Of a stretch of DNA of 64,000 bases, positions 1 to 8,811 are shown one piece after another. The notes under the pieces are model-generated. The model ran no database searches, had not been told where the DNA came from, and worked only from the letters and a program-made list of their open reading frames with translations. The stretch's first letter is position 1, and each line of letters starts with the position of its first letter. The stretch is from UBA2387 sp019454665 (GTDB lineage: Bacteria; Armatimonadota; Fimbriimonadia; Fimbriimonadales; Fimbriimonadaceae), in the NCBI GenBank assembly GCA_045862995.1, contig BTVX01000001.1, positions 1-64,000 on the forward strand, given 5' to 3'. The position numbers and the translations under genes were made by a program.

Positions 1-100
1 TCCGGTCGCGCTTGGGTTATGCTATCGGTGCGCCTCGTCCCCTCTTGGCCCGCTCCAGGGCACACCACTTTGAGGCGACGCAGTCAGGGTTTTGTCACGG

Positions 101-1471
101 ATGGATCAGTACAGCTTAGAAGATTCGCAGGATCGCATCAAGCTCCGAGCGGCCTTTGAGCGTGCGACGCGCAGGTTGGAGACCCGGGTGCCCGCCGCCC
201 ACATGACGCGCTTCATCCGTCCGTTGCGGCCGATCGGCCTCCAAGGCTCGGTGGCTCGCTTCGCCGCTCAGGGCAGGTTCGTCGCCGACTGGGTGAAAAG
301 CCGGTATCTCGAGGACTTGGGTCAGCTCCTCTCCGACGAACTCGGTCGAAATGTGACGGTCGAAATCGAGGCCGAGCCGCGCGACCTGGCATCCAACCGC
401 AAGCCCGCTGAAGCACCTGCCATCGCACCCGCCGTCAGCGACGCGGACGACGGCACGCTGGTGCTGGACGACCGGTACACGTTCGACACGTTCGTCCAGG
501 GGCAGAGCAACCGGCTCGCCTATGCCGGTGCGGTCGCCGTCGCCAACGCGCCGGGCACCAAGTACAACCCGCTGTTCATCTACGGCGCCTCGGGCCTGGG
601 CAAAACCCATCTGCTGCACTCGATCGCGCGCCAAATCCGAGAGCAGAACCCCGACATGCCCATCCGCTACGCGAGCGCCCAGCAGTTCGTCGAGGGCTTC
701 GTGGCCGCAGTGCAACGCGGCCGCACCGAGCAGTTCCGCCGCTCCCACCGCACGCTGGCCGTGTGGCTCTTGGACGACGTCCAGTTCATCGCGGGCAAGG
801 ACAAGACGCAGGAAGAGGTCTTCCACCTGTTCAACAGCTTCCAGCAAGCGGGCAAACAGATCGTCCTGGCCTCCGACCGTCCGCCACGCGACCTGTACCT
901 GATGGACGAGCGGTTGAGGTCCCGGTTCGAAGCCGGACTGGTGGCCGACATCCAGCACCCCGACACCGAAACTCGTTGCGCCATCGTCCGCTCGAAGGCC
1001 CAACGCGACGGCATCGCCTTGCCGCAGGATGTCGCCATGTACCTGGCCGAGAACGTGCCTGGAAACATCCGCACTTTGGAGGGCGCCCTCACCAAGCTCA
1101 GCGCTCAGGCCAGCCTCGACGGGTCCGCCATCGGCATGGACATCGTCCGTCAAATCGTGGCGCGCGACTTCAAGGACTTCGGCAAGCCGGGGCTCGAACA
1201 GATCGTCAAAGCCGTCAGCGAGCACTTCAAGATTTCCGTCAACGACATCCTCGGGCAGAGTCGAAAGGCCCCCATCGCCCACGCGCGGCACGTCTCAGTG
1301 TATGTGACTCGCGAGCTGACGGGCGACAGTTGGAAGCACATCGGACGCCAGTTCGGCAACCGAGACCACACGTCCGTCATGCACTCGTACCAGCGGATCA
1401 CCGAGATGGTGCGGCAGGACCGCGAACTCAAGGTGTCCATCCAACGTATCATTGAACAATTGCACCCGTAA
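101..1471 (+). CDS. dnaA: Chromosomal replication initiator DnaA
   Basis: AAA+ ATPase that binds DnaA boxes and melts oriC to start replication. The protein has an N-terminal domain I, a variable linker (about residues 90-120), an AAA+ core with Walker A GASGLGKT at residues 162-169 and Walker B LLDDVQF, and a C-terminal domain IV carrying the DnaA-box recognition signature GNRDHTSVMHS. Length (456 aa) is normal for the family. ATG at 101 is preferred; an in-frame TTG lies 9 nt upstream, and no strong Shine-Dalgarno separates them. The 100 bp upstream contain no recognisable DnaA boxes, so oriC is not visible here. A second, degenerate DnaA-like protein is encoded near 50 kb. Confidence 0.97.
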   Translation: MDQYSLEDSQDRIKLRAAFERATRRLETRVPAAHMTRFIRPLRPIGLQGSVARFAAQGRFVADWVKSRYLEDLGQLLSDELGRNVTVEIEAEPRDLASNRKPAEAPAIAPAVSDADDGTLVLDDRYTFDTFVQGQSNRLAYAGAVAVANAPGTKYNPLFIYGASGLGKTHLLHSIARQIREQNPDMPIRYASAQQFVEGFVAAVQRGRTEQFRRSHRTLAVWLLDDVQFIAGKDKTQEEVFHLFNSFQQAGKQIVLASDRPPRDLYLMDERLRSRFEAGLVADIQHPDTETRCAIVRSKAQRDGIALPQDVAMYLAENVPGNIRTLEGALTKLSAQASLDGSAIGMDIVRQIVARDFKDFGKPGLEQIVKAVSEHFKISVNDILGQSRKAPIAHARHVSVYVTRELTGDSWKHIGRQFGNRDHTSVMHSYQRITEMVRQDRELKVSIQRIIEQLHP

Positions 1472-1504
1472 TCCTGAAGCAGGGTTCGGAATCCGGAGGA
1501 AGCC

Positions 1505-2254
1505 ATGAAACCGATCGCTCTCTGCCTTGCGCTCGTCGGCGTCGCCGTCCAAGTCTCGGCGCAATACCGACCCATCAACGACAGCTCGAAGGGCGAAGGA
1601 ACCTATTACCACGGCGGCTCGGGCACGAGGAACATTGATCGAGCCACGGTGCGGCTGCTGAACAACAACCAGTTCATCATCACCGTATCAGGCCAGCGCA
1701 CGGGCACCTTCGCCGGGACGTACGACATGTCGGGCTCGCGAGCCTTGCTCAACGTCAAGACCGTCAACGACAATCGGCATCGCGTGAGCGGTCGCGGAGT
1801 GATCAACCTGACCGGCGGGATGCAGGTCACGTCCTTTGAGATGGATGGCGAGATTGACCGCGACACATTCCGAGTCCGATACGACGCCCATGTCAATTCA
1901 GGCGGCCCGGGATGGGGAAGCGGCGGCGGCTCGAACGACCATGACTATTCCGGAAGCTTGCGCCGACGCGGCACCTTCACCATTGACGGGCGGCGCTCGG
2001 ACATCGCCTCGGTGGACGTGACCGTGCGCGACGGCAAACTCATGATCCGAGTGAAGGGCGAGAAGAGCGTGGACTTCGCGGGAACCGCCCGACGCCAGGG
2101 GCAAAACGACTACACCATCCGCATCGAGCGCGGGTTCAGCCGCACGGCGAGCGGGTCGGGTTCAATCTCGGTGCGCCCCGATGGTCGTCTGCGCTCGGTG
2201 GACTTCTCGGGGCGAGCCGACGGCAAGAGCTACCGCGTGCAGGTCTCGGACTGA
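1505..2254 (+). CDS. Secreted hypothetical protein
   Basis: 249-aa protein with a Sec signal peptide (hydrophobic stretch ending in VSAQ, cleavage near residue 20). The mature part is polar, beta-rich in appearance and contains a Gly/Ser-rich linker near residues 130-145. The two halves may be related beta domains, because both contain a GTF.G/TFTI-like strand pattern; this is a guess. The start has a good GGAGGA ribosome binding site 5 nt upstream, unlike many genes here. No family recognised. It follows dnaA by about 30 bp and ends at a strong bidirectional hairpin shared with the convergent TauE gene. Confidence 0.75.
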   Translation: MKPIALCLALVGVAVQVSAQYRPINDSSKGEGTYYHGGSGTRNIDRATVRLLNNNQFIITVSGQRTGTFAGTYDMSGSRALLNVKTVNDNRHRVSGRGVINLTGGMQVTSFEMDGEIDRDTFRVRYDAHVNSGGPGWGSGGGSNDHDYSGSLRRRGTFTIDGRRSDIASVDVTVRDGKLMIRVKGEKSVDFAGTARRQGQNDYTIRIERGFSRTASGSGSISVRPDGRLRSVDFSGRADGKSYRVQVSD

Positions 2255-2261
2255 TCCTCTT

Positions 2262-2290
2262 GGGCCGTCTCTAGAACGCTGAGACGGCCC
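2262..2290. terminator. Bidirectional hairpin terminator
   Basis: Perfect 10-bp inverted repeat GGGCCGTCTC / GAGACGGCCC with a 9-nt loop between the convergent secreted-protein and TauE genes. The arm overlaps the last codons and stop of the TauE gene. No long T-tract, but position and stem strength support termination of both genes. Confidence 0.7.
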
Positions 2291-3008
2291 GAACGAGCAT
2301 GTAGAGCGCGAAGCCCCCGAGGAACACCTCGACCACGGCGATGTACCGCGCGGCGTCGAGCCGGTCCACGATGCGCCGCCCCAGGTACGAGCCCAAGACC
2401 ATCACGCCGCCGAGGGCCAATCCCATCTCCCACACTGGGGACGCCAACGCACCGTTCGCCGCGAACACGCCCGCCTTCGTCGCGTGCATCAGCGCCGAGT
2501 ACAACCCGTCGGTTCCCAGGAACGCCGACCGGACCAGGCCGTAGCTCAACAGAAACGGGGTGGCCAAGGGTCCCGTCACGCCGCCCATCCCGCTGATCAG
2601 GCCACCCACGCCGGCGACCACAGGCAAGTCGCGCAGCCGGGTCTTGTACTGGGCGCGGGCCGACCATCGGCGGGCGGGAATCAACAGGAGCAAGGTAGCC
2701 GCGATGAAGACATCCAGCCACCGCGTGTCCAGGTTCACGAAGAGCGTCGCGCCGATCATGCTGGCCGGGATGCTCGCCCCGGCGAGTGCCCAGAACGCCT
2801 TCCAGTCAATGTCGCGCCACGAGAACGCCGCGCGGCCGGCGTTGGTCATCGTCATCGCCAGAGCCATGACGGGCACCGCCACGCGCACGCCCAGCACGAT
2901 CGTCATCACGGGCAGCATGATCGCGCCGGTTCCGAAGCCCAACACCCCGCCCAGCGTCGAAGCGGCGAGCGCAAGAAGCAGCACGCCGACAACGACTTCC
3001 GGAGTCAT
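2271..3008 (-). CDS. TauE/SafE-family membrane transporter
   Basis: 245-aa integral membrane protein with about 7-8 hydrophobic segments. The TauE/SafE pattern is clear: an N-terminal GGVLGFGTGAI-like loop, and a repeat-half GGLISGMGGVTGP motif in the middle. Family members export or import sulfite, sulfoacetate or other small organosulfur anions across the inner membrane; the substrate here cannot be told. Its ATG overlaps the stop of the upstream DUF1801 gene by 4 bp (ATGA), making it the last gene of a three-gene operon with an M14 peptidase. Confidence 0.85.
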   Translation of the reverse strand: MTPEVVVGVLLLALAASTLGGVLGFGTGAIMLPVMTIVLGVRVAVPVMALAMTMTNAGRAAFSWRDIDWKAFWALAGASIPASMIGATLFVNLDTRWLDVFIAATLLLLIPARRWSARAQYKTRLRDLPVVAGVGGLISGMGGVTGPLATPFLLSYGLVRSAFLGTDGLYSALMHATKAGVFAANGALASPVWEMGLALGGVMVLGSYLGRRIVDRLDAARYIAVVEVFLGGFALYMLVRAVSAF

Positions 3009-3415
3009 CGCGCGGCCATCAGGTCAACGGACCGCAACACCATCTGGCGCAGCACAGCCGGGTCGGCGTCCGCCAGTTTCTTGAGGTACAGGCAAGAGAC
3101 GCCGGTCGAGTGCTTGCCGAGGCGCGTCAACAGGTCCGCGTGCTCGCTTAGGCTCGGGCAGAAGTAGAGCGTCAGGTTCTGTTTGCGGGGCGAGAAGCCG
3201 ACGATGAACCACTCGCCCGTGCGGCCGGCACCCGTCTTGTACGGGTAGTTGCCGAAGCCCACGATGGCAGTCCCCCACATCTTGGGCTCGATGCCCGTGG
3301 CTTCGCGCATCATGGCAAGCACTTGGCGGCACTCCTCTCGCCGAACGTCGGATGCGATCGAGTCAAGGAACTCCTCGACGCTCGCGTCGTTCTCGACGGT
3401 CTTGTTCTCGCTCAT
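3005..3415 (-). CDS. DUF1801 (YdhG-like) protein
   Basis: 136-aa cytoplasmic protein of the DUF1801 fold: an N-terminal VEEFLDSIASDVRREEC helix, the central GFGNYPYKTGAGRTGEWF block and the SCLYLKKL segment are typical. Function of the family is not firmly known. It is translationally coupled on both sides, overlapping the M14 peptidase stop and the TauE start by 4 bp each. The start is the ATG within the upstream stop overlap; a longer upstream reading frame is only a shadow of the peptidase gene. Confidence 0.85.
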   Translation of the reverse strand: MSENKTVENDASVEEFLDSIASDVRREECRQVLAMMREATGIEPKMWGTAIVGFGNYPYKTGAGRTGEWFIVGFSPRKQNLTLYFCPSLSEHADLLTRLGKHSTGVSCLYLKKLADADPAVLRQMVLRSVDLMAAR

Positions 3416-5988
3416 GGGTTGCCTCCGAACACGATGGCGTTGAGCAGCATCTTCCACTGGCCGGGCCACATGGCGCGGAAGCACGGGTCGTCCATGAACA
3501 TGACCACGCGCCCGTTGCCATAGGGTTGCTCGTGGGCCCACACGGTGCCGGCGAGCCGCTTCTCGGAATCGTCCCACACCCAGCCGCTCAGCAGGTTTTT
3601 GGGGTCGCCCTCCTTGGGAGCGGGGATCCTAAGCACGCTGCCACCCTCCTTGCGAGGGTTGTAGAACGTGTTTCCACTGGCCAGAATGCCCAGCCGCGCC
3701 TTCCCTTCCTTCGCGGGGTAGCCGTAGGCCAGAATCGAACGGGCGTCGAGTTCGGCGCGGAACAGCGAACCCGGCAGCGAATCGCTGTCGTCCGGGGTCT
3801 TGGCCCGCTCCAACTCGACCAGGCCGTTGGTGCCGATCGCCCAACCGGGCTCGCCAAGCACGACCACGCAGCCGCCCGAGCGGACCCAGTTCTTGAAGTT
3901 GTCCGAAAGGGCGCGATAGCGCCCCGCAGGCAACACGATGGTCGCGTACTCCTTCAAGTCGCCGTCGAGGGCATTGGTGCGCAGAGGGTCGAACGACAGT
4001 TTGAAGCGCCGCTCCAACAGGTACCAGAGCGGCCCGTAGTCGGTGGAGCCTTGCTCGTCGCCGAAGACCACGCCCAGGCGGCCCTGCCGCAGCGAGCGGT
4101 TCGAAGCCGACCCCGGCCCGAAAGCCCCCTCGTCGGGGAAGCCGGCGTTCAGGGCCTCGATCTTCACGCGGCGCTTGGCCGCCACGTCGCGCAAGCGGTC
4201 CAGCATCCAGCCCACTTCCCTGCTTTCGTTGCGCCCGCGCAAAACCAAGACGGTGCCGACGGGCAGCGTCGTCCCCTGCACCTGGATCGGCTCCTGCACC
4301 ACGTGGCACCTGATGCCCGCGTTCAGCAAGTCGGAGACGGCCAGCACGTCGTCCTCGTCGGTCGTGCGGAGGAACCAGCCCACCTTTCCTTCTTCGATGC
4401 GCGGCGGCGTGGTCAAGAGGGCATTGCCCGTAAGGAACGCGGGTCGCTGGTCCGACCACCAAGCGTCGAGACCGTGGCCGTAGATCATGCTCCAGCCCGT
4501 GATGTCGTAGAACTCCGCGCCCCGCGGGCCGGGGTACTCCTCGCCCTCGGGGGCGCCCTTGCGACGCTCCCTCTGCCGCTGAATGAACTCCGGCTCGAAC
4601 GTGTCGTTCGCCTCGAGCAACGCCTTGGCGAGCGGGCCTTGCGACTGGTTCATGTCCACCACCAGCGACCCTTCTTTGACCTGCACCGAGCCCACCGAAT
4701 CGCTCCAGAAGTCTCTTGCGCCAGGCTGCTCGAAGGCGCGTCCCACATACGAGGAGCGGATGCCGTGCAGGTCGAGTTGCTCCTTGAACCGCTGGAGCGG
4801 GCGGGGGTCGTCGGAGGCCACGATCACGCGCTGGAAGTCTCCCGCGTGGCGACCGTTGACGGCTTGCGTCTTGAAATCGAGGTACGAAGCGACGAGTTCC
4901 GCACGGCCTTCGGCGGCGGCCTTGGCAGTGGTCAATGCGGACACGAAGTGCTTCTCGACCCCGTCGCGGAGCGTCAGGATCGAGCCGTCGGCACGGCGGG
5001 TGCGCAGGAACGCGCCTCCGTCGGCTTCGAACGTCATGCCGATCGCGCCCGAGAGCGCCGTCCAACTGTCCAAGTAGCCCGCGTAGTAGAGGTCGAACTC
5101 CTCCTTGATGAAGTACAGCCACGAGTGGTCGTCGAACGCTTTGCCGATCGCTCGGCCGAACACGTTCGTCCACCGGTTGAGTCGTTCTCGGCCGACGTTG
5201 GCGTTGATCGCCATGGGGTTGGGCGGGAAGAAGTAGTTGCTCGTCTGCCCGTGCTGGTCCACGTACACGTGGGGGTTCCAGCGAAGGAACTCGGCCACTT
5301 CGGCGCGCGTCTCGTCCTGCGACATCGCGACCCGGTCGCGGTTCATGTCGAACCGGTAGCGGCTCACGCGGCCATAGACCGAATCCGGGGCGCGCCGCTC
5401 GACGGCGTTGCGCACCTCGCTGCCCGTGGCGACCGAGTTGTACCAAACGACGTGCCTTTCGTGACCGTCGGGGTTGTACAGGGGGTTCACGATGACCACG
5501 GCGTCGTTCAGGATGCGCTCGATGGTCGCGTGGCGCGATGCGCCCAGCGTGTAAAGGAGCCACATCGCGCTCTCGGCCGAAGCGGTTTCGCTCCCGTGGA
5601 TGCACTGGTTGATCCACACGATGGCGGGCAAGGTCTTGGCGGCGGCTTCGGCCTTGGCTCGATCGGTCGGGTCGGCGACCGTCGCTGCCGCTCGCCGGAT
5701 GTCCTCGATGCGCTTCATGTTCTCCGCCGAAGCGGCGACGACGATGCGCAAGGGCCTGCCTTCGGCGCTCTTGCCGAATTCAATCTTCTTCAGTCGCTCG
5801 GGCGCGGCGGCGACGAGGGCATCCACTACACGCTCTTGGTCGCGGTAGGTGGTGTGCCATTCGCCTGGGCCGTAGCCGAGCATGGACTCGGGCATGGGCA
5901 CCTTGCCGTTGTAGGGGCCGAGGCCGTAGAAGTCGAATGGCTTGACCTGCGCCGGGGCGAGGACCAAACCCAACAGGATCGAGAGCAT
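3412..5988 (-). CDS. M14-family zinc carboxypeptidase, secreted
   Basis: 858-aa predicted zinc metallopeptidase of the M14 (carboxypeptidase A-like) family, with a short N-terminal signal peptide (LLGLVLAPAQ). Zinc ligands appear as HGSE in INQCIHGSETAS, with the third His probably in VDQHGQTSNYFFPP. The NPLYNPDGHERH segment is the typical substrate-binding Asn/Arg region. The C-terminal half resembles the class-I-amidotransferase-like domain often fused to large bacterial M14 proteins. The ATG at 5988 is 7 nt downstream of a TATACT -10-like hexamer, implying a leaderless mRNA; a long upstream extension of the frame runs through repeats and is not coding. First gene of the peptidase-DUF1801-TauE operon. 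Confidence 0.9.
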   Translation of the reverse strand: MLSILLGLVLAPAQVKPFDFYGLGPYNGKVPMPESMLGYGPGEWHTTYRDQERVVDALVAAAPERLKKIEFGKSAEGRPLRIVVAASAENMKRIEDIRRAAATVADPTDRAKAEAAAKTLPAIVWINQCIHGSETASAESAMWLLYTLGASRHATIERILNDAVVIVNPLYNPDGHERHVVWYNSVATGSEVRNAVERRAPDSVYGRVSRYRFDMNRDRVAMSQDETRAEVAEFLRWNPHVYVDQHGQTSNYFFPPNPMAINANVGRERLNRWTNVFGRAIGKAFDDHSWLYFIKEEFDLYYAGYLDSWTALSGAIGMTFEADGGAFLRTRRADGSILTLRDGVEKHFVSALTTAKAAAEGRAELVASYLDFKTQAVNGRHAGDFQRVIVASDDPRPLQRFKEQLDLHGIRSSYVGRAFEQPGARDFWSDSVGSVQVKEGSLVVDMNQSQGPLAKALLEANDTFEPEFIQRQRERRKGAPEGEEYPGPRGAEFYDITGWSMIYGHGLDAWWSDQRPAFLTGNALLTTPPRIEEGKVGWFLRTTDEDDVLAVSDLLNAGIRCHVVQEPIQVQGTTLPVGTVLVLRGRNESREVGWMLDRLRDVAAKRRVKIEALNAGFPDEGAFGPGSASNRSLRQGRLGVVFGDEQGSTDYGPLWYLLERRFKLSFDPLRTNALDGDLKEYATIVLPAGRYRALSDNFKNWVRSGGCVVVLGEPGWAIGTNGLVELERAKTPDDSDSLPGSLFRAELDARSILAYGYPAKEGKARLGILASGNTFYNPRKEGGSVLRIPAPKEGDPKNLLSGWVWDDSEKRLAGTVWAHEQPYGNGRVVMFMDDPCFRAMWPGQWKMLLNAIVFGGNP

Positions 5989-5995
5989 GGACGCG

Positions 5996-6001
5996 AGTAT
6001 A
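5996..6001 (-). promoter_or_regulatory. -10 element of M14 peptidase operon
   Basis: TATACT on the minus strand, 7 nt before the ATG at 5988. The spacing places the transcription start at or next to the start codon (leaderless). Confidence 0.5.
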
Positions 6002-6338
6002 GCCTCGGTGGGGCGTTGGCATGTCGTTTGCAGGTGGTCGCCTTGTGGTGGGCAAGTCGTGGGCAGCTTGGGTCGGTGAGGCAGATGATTCAACCTGCCA
6101 GCCACTTGCGGACAACCTGCCGACGCTTTCCTACCGACGCTTTGCTGCGTGCGCGGGCCGGGTTCGCCAACCGCTTGCCCGCACGTCGGGTGCCACGACG
6201 TTCCCGACCCCTTGTGCGGTGCCGTCGCGACAAGGCTCTCGCGGGGTCGGAACTCGTGAGGCAGGGCGTCTCGCAGTGAGACGGCACGGTCTGCCGAGTA
6301 GAGGAGTTCTGGCTGTGCGAGGGTGGTCAGGCGCACCT

Positions 6339-6362
6339 CAAACCGTGGCACCCCGGTTTCGG
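6339..6362. repeat. Intergenic repeat copy 1
   Basis: CAAACCGTGGCACCCCGGTTTC-type element. Related copies lie at 6498, 6649 and 43547. All are intergenic. Confidence 0.65.
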
Positions 6363-6385
6363 GGACTCGCACATTGGTCACTATC

Positions 6386-6414
6386 CCCCGCGTTCCCTTT
6401 CGAGACTTCGGCCC
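6386..6414. repeat. Companion repeat copy 1
   Basis: A block with core CGAGACTTCGGCCC, preceded by CCCCGCGT. Nearly the same block recurs at 6618-6645 with one indel or substitution region. Confidence 0.6.
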
Positions 6415-6497
6415 TTGAGCCTGGGACGACGGAACGCACCCGGCAGTCGCGGGCCGAACCTCAAGGTGACGCGGGGGTGTGCTGCCGATGGCAGCGT

Positions 6498-6520
6498 CAA
6501 ACCGTGGCACCCCGGAATCG
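6498..6520. repeat. Intergenic repeat copy 2
   Basis: CAAACCGTGGCACCCCGGAA-type element, same orientation as the copy at 6339. Confidence 0.65.
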
Positions 6521-6582
6521 AGGTTTCAGTGTTGCCTGACGTACGTCCTAGGGTACTCGGTTAGTGGTCAACCCCTCCCCGG

Positions 6583-6604
6583 CCCTCCCCAAGCCTGGGG
6601 AGGG
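6583..6604. repeat. GC-rich inverted repeat
   Basis: CCCTCCCC and GGGGAGGG form a perfect 8-bp stem with a 6-nt loop. It lies inside the repeat cluster, not directly after a gene, so a terminator role is uncertain. Confidence 0.55.
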
Positions 6605-6617
6605 AGTTTGGCCGGTG

Positions 6618-6670
6618 CCCCGCGTCCCCTTCGAGACTTCGGCCCGGGCAAACCGTTGCACCCCGCATCG
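6618..6670. repeat. Companion repeat copy 2 plus intergenic repeat copy 3
   Basis: The CGAGACTTCGGCCC block (6618-6645) is followed directly by CAAACCGTTGCACCCCGCAT (6649-6670). Here the two element types are adjacent; in the first unit they are reversed and spaced. Confidence 0.6.
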
Positions 6671-6831
6671 AGGCTCGGTGAGTCCTAGGGCGGGAGGGCG
6701 GGGCTGCGGACGCGATCGGCCTTGGTACACTCCGGGCATAGCCTGACGACCCGGTCGCCTCGACCCAACGCCGCGAAGAGGCCCATGCAGTCCACCTGCG
6801 TTCCGGGCCGATCCGGCAAAGGCAGACCATC

Positions 6832-7845
6832 ATGGCAACCAAGATCGGCATCAACGGCTTCGGCCGCATCGGACGTCTCTCCCTCCGCGCAATCCTCCAG
6901 AAGTACCCGAACGACCTTGAAGTCGTGGCGGTCAACGATCTGTTCGACACGCGCACCAACGCCCAGCTCTTCAAATACGACAGCACGTTCGGGCCGTTCC
7001 AAGGCGAAGTCGGCCATGACGAGGGCAACCTGATCGTCAACGGCAAGTCCATTCGCGTCACCGCCGAGAAGGACCCGGCCAACATTGACTGGTCGGCGCT
7101 CGGCGTCGAGATCGTCATCGAAGCCACCGGCGTGTTCACCGACAAGGAGAAGGCCGAGAAGCACCTTGGCGGCACGGTGAAGAAGGTGCTCATCAGCGCC
7201 CCGGCCAAGGGCGAGGACGTGACCATCGTGCTCGGCGTGAACCACGACAAATACGACCCGGCGAACCACCACGTGGTCAGCAACGCCTCGTGCACCACGA
7301 ACTGCTTGGCCCCGGTCGCCAAGGTGCTGCAGGACGAGTTCGGCATCGTCCGCGGTCTGATGACCACGATCCACGCCTACACCAACGACCAGAAGGTGCA
7401 GGACCAGGCCCACAAGGACCTGCGACGCGCCCGCGCCGCCGCCGTCAACATGATCCCGACTTCCACGGGCGCCGCCAAGGCCATCGGCCTGGTGCTCCCC
7501 GAACTCAAGGGCAAGCTGGACGGCTACGCGATGCGCGTGCCGGTCGTCACAGGTTCGGCCACCGACCTGACGGTTGAGCTCGCCAAGCCGACCACGGCCG
7601 CCGAGATCAACGCCGCGATGAAGGCCGCCGCCGAAGGCCCGCTGAAGGGTTACCTGCAGTACAGCGACGAGCCGCTGGTCTCGACCGACATCATCGCCAA
7701 CCCCTACTCCTCGATCTTCGACTCCGGGATGACCAAGGTGCTCGAGGGCAACTTCGCCAAGATCCTGGCTTGGTACGACAACGAGTGGGGCTATTCGGTC
7801 CGCGTGGCCGACCTCTGCAAGTTCTTCGTCGAGAAGGGCCTCTGA
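6832..7845 (+). CDS. gap: Glyceraldehyde-3-phosphate dehydrogenase, type I
   Basis: 337-aa glycolytic enzyme that oxidises glyceraldehyde 3-phosphate to 1,3-bisphosphoglycerate. N-terminal Rossmann motif INGFGRIGR; the catalytic Cys is in the invariant SNASCTTNCLAP; the HAYTNDQ loop and the C-terminal WYDNEWGYS are all present. Full family length. It stands alone: no pgk or tpi is next to it, and a terminator hairpin follows. The 800-bp non-coding region upstream probably carries its promoter. Confidence 0.98.
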   Translation: MATKIGINGFGRIGRLSLRAILQKYPNDLEVVAVNDLFDTRTNAQLFKYDSTFGPFQGEVGHDEGNLIVNGKSIRVTAEKDPANIDWSALGVEIVIEATGVFTDKEKAEKHLGGTVKKVLISAPAKGEDVTIVLGVNHDKYDPANHHVVSNASCTTNCLAPVAKVLQDEFGIVRGLMTTIHAYTNDQKVQDQAHKDLRRARAAAVNMIPTSTGAAKAIGLVLPELKGKLDGYAMRVPVVTGSATDLTVELAKPTTAAEINAAMKAAAEGPLKGYLQYSDEPLVSTDIIANPYSSIFDSGMTKVLEGNFAKILAWYDNEWGYSVRVADLCKFFVEKGL

Positions 7846-7852
7846 TCCGGGT

Positions 7853-7902
7853 GTCGTCCTTCGGCGGCTTCTCGCCGGAGGACGACCAGCGCATCTTTTT
7901 TG
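7853..7902 (+). terminator. Rho-independent terminator of gap
   Basis: Inverted repeat GTCGTCCT ... AGGACGAC (7853-7886) with additional GC pairing inside, followed after 8 nt by a run of T (7895-7901). Confidence 0.75.
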
Positions 7903-7947
7903 TCTTCCACCTTGCGCTCACCTGAACGTGTTGCGCCAGAATAGCGC

Positions 7948-8808
7948 GTGCTTCTCGCTTCCGCGCTCCTGTTGGCCTCACTGGGCCAGGCTCAACCCTA
8001 CGTTTCTCCCAACTTGGGCAAGATGGTGGAGCAGTCCGCCGTCATCCTGCACAACCTCGTGCTCGAGATGAACAAGCAGGACTTGACCAACATGACGGCG
8101 CGACTCGAATCCGGGGGCGCCCTGATGGGTGGGGTTGTGCGGCCGGGCCAGAGCCTCGCCATGCTTCGCCTCGGGCCGGGAGACGACTTCCACTATTTGA
8201 TGGCCGCCGGGTCGAATACGAACGCACGCATCGCGTTTCGGGTCAAGGACGCCAGTGGCAAGGTGGTTCGCGAAGCCAGGACTGAAGATGCCAGCGACCG
8301 CATCTACACGACGGTGCGCGAGTCCCACCGTTCGGCAGCCAACTGGACTTACGAAGCCGTCAACATGGCCAAGTCCGGCGACCCCATCGTTGTGACGATG
8401 ATGGTGACGCGATCGGGAAGCAAGGGTCAGCCGCTCATCGTGGGCGACTTCTACAAGGCGATGGTCGCGCTGTCCACGCAAGTCAAGGGCATGACCGACG
8501 AGAACTGGGGGTTGATGCCTGGCCAGTCGAGCGTGGTCGGTGGTGTCGTCGCGGCTCGTTCCCACCTGACCATGGGTCCGTACAACATGGCCCAGGACAC
8601 CTTCGTCCTCGCGTCGAGCGACGGCAAGTGCTCCGATTGGGAGCTCTTCCTTTTGCGCGCGTCGAACGGCGCCGTTCTTGAGAAAGACACGGACACCGGC
8701 GATCAGCCGTTCGGACTCGTCTCGGGTCAGAACGCCGTCAACATCAAGCTTCAGAACACCAGCGGGTCCAACTCGTTTGGATGCTATGTTGTGATGCGAA
8801 CGCCGTAA
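7948..8808 (+). CDS. Secreted hypothetical protein
   Basis: 286-aa protein beginning at GTG with a clear signal peptide (LLASALLLASLGQAQ). The mature chain has an amphipathic N-terminal helix (about residues 20-50) followed by two beta-rich segments that each contain a VVGGVV/MGGVVRPGQ-like motif, suggesting an internal duplication of a jelly-roll-like domain. No enzymatic motif is visible. A CAGAAT hexamer lies 5 nt upstream of the GTG, compatible with a leaderless message. It ends 3 bp from the convergent caspase-like gene. Function unknown. Confidence 0.7.
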   Translation: MLLASALLLASLGQAQPYVSPNLGKMVEQSAVILHNLVLEMNKQDLTNMTARLESGGALMGGVVRPGQSLAMLRLGPGDDFHYLMAAGSNTNARIAFRVKDASGKVVREARTEDASDRIYTTVRESHRSAANWTYEAVNMAKSGDPIVVTMMVTRSGSKGQPLIVGDFYKAMVALSTQVKGMTDENWGLMPGQSSVVGGVVAARSHLTMGPYNMAQDTFVLASSDGKCSDWELFLLRASNGAVLEKDTDTGDQPFGLVSGQNAVNIKLQNTSGSNSFGCYVVMRTP

Positions 8809-8811
8809 TCG

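Larger units (their letters stand above)
6002..6831. other. Non-coding region with short repeats upstream of gap
   Basis: About 830 bp without a credible gene. It holds three copies of a repeat centred on CAAACCGTGGCACCCCG (6339, 6498, 6649), two copies of a CGAGACTTCGGCCC-type element (6386-6414 and 6618-6645), and a perfect 8-bp hairpin CCCTCCCC/GGGGAGGG at 6583-6604. Short open frames here show no protein-like composition. No tRNA, RNase P, tmRNA or SRP RNA signature was seen. The 3' part should contain the gap promoter. Confidence 0.6.

Noticed and set aside
1..100. oriC upstream of dnaA
   Set aside because: No DnaA-box-like sequences in the 100 bp available; the origin may lie beyond the window edge or elsewhere.
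3352..6279. 975-aa plus-strand open frame
   Set aside because: Entirely antisense to the M14 peptidase and DUF1801 genes; composition is that of a shadow frame and no domain is visible.
6002..6560. Structured RNA (RNase P, tmRNA, SRP) in the repeat-rich gap
   Set aside because: None of the conserved core sequences of these RNAs was found; the visible structure is explained by short repeats.
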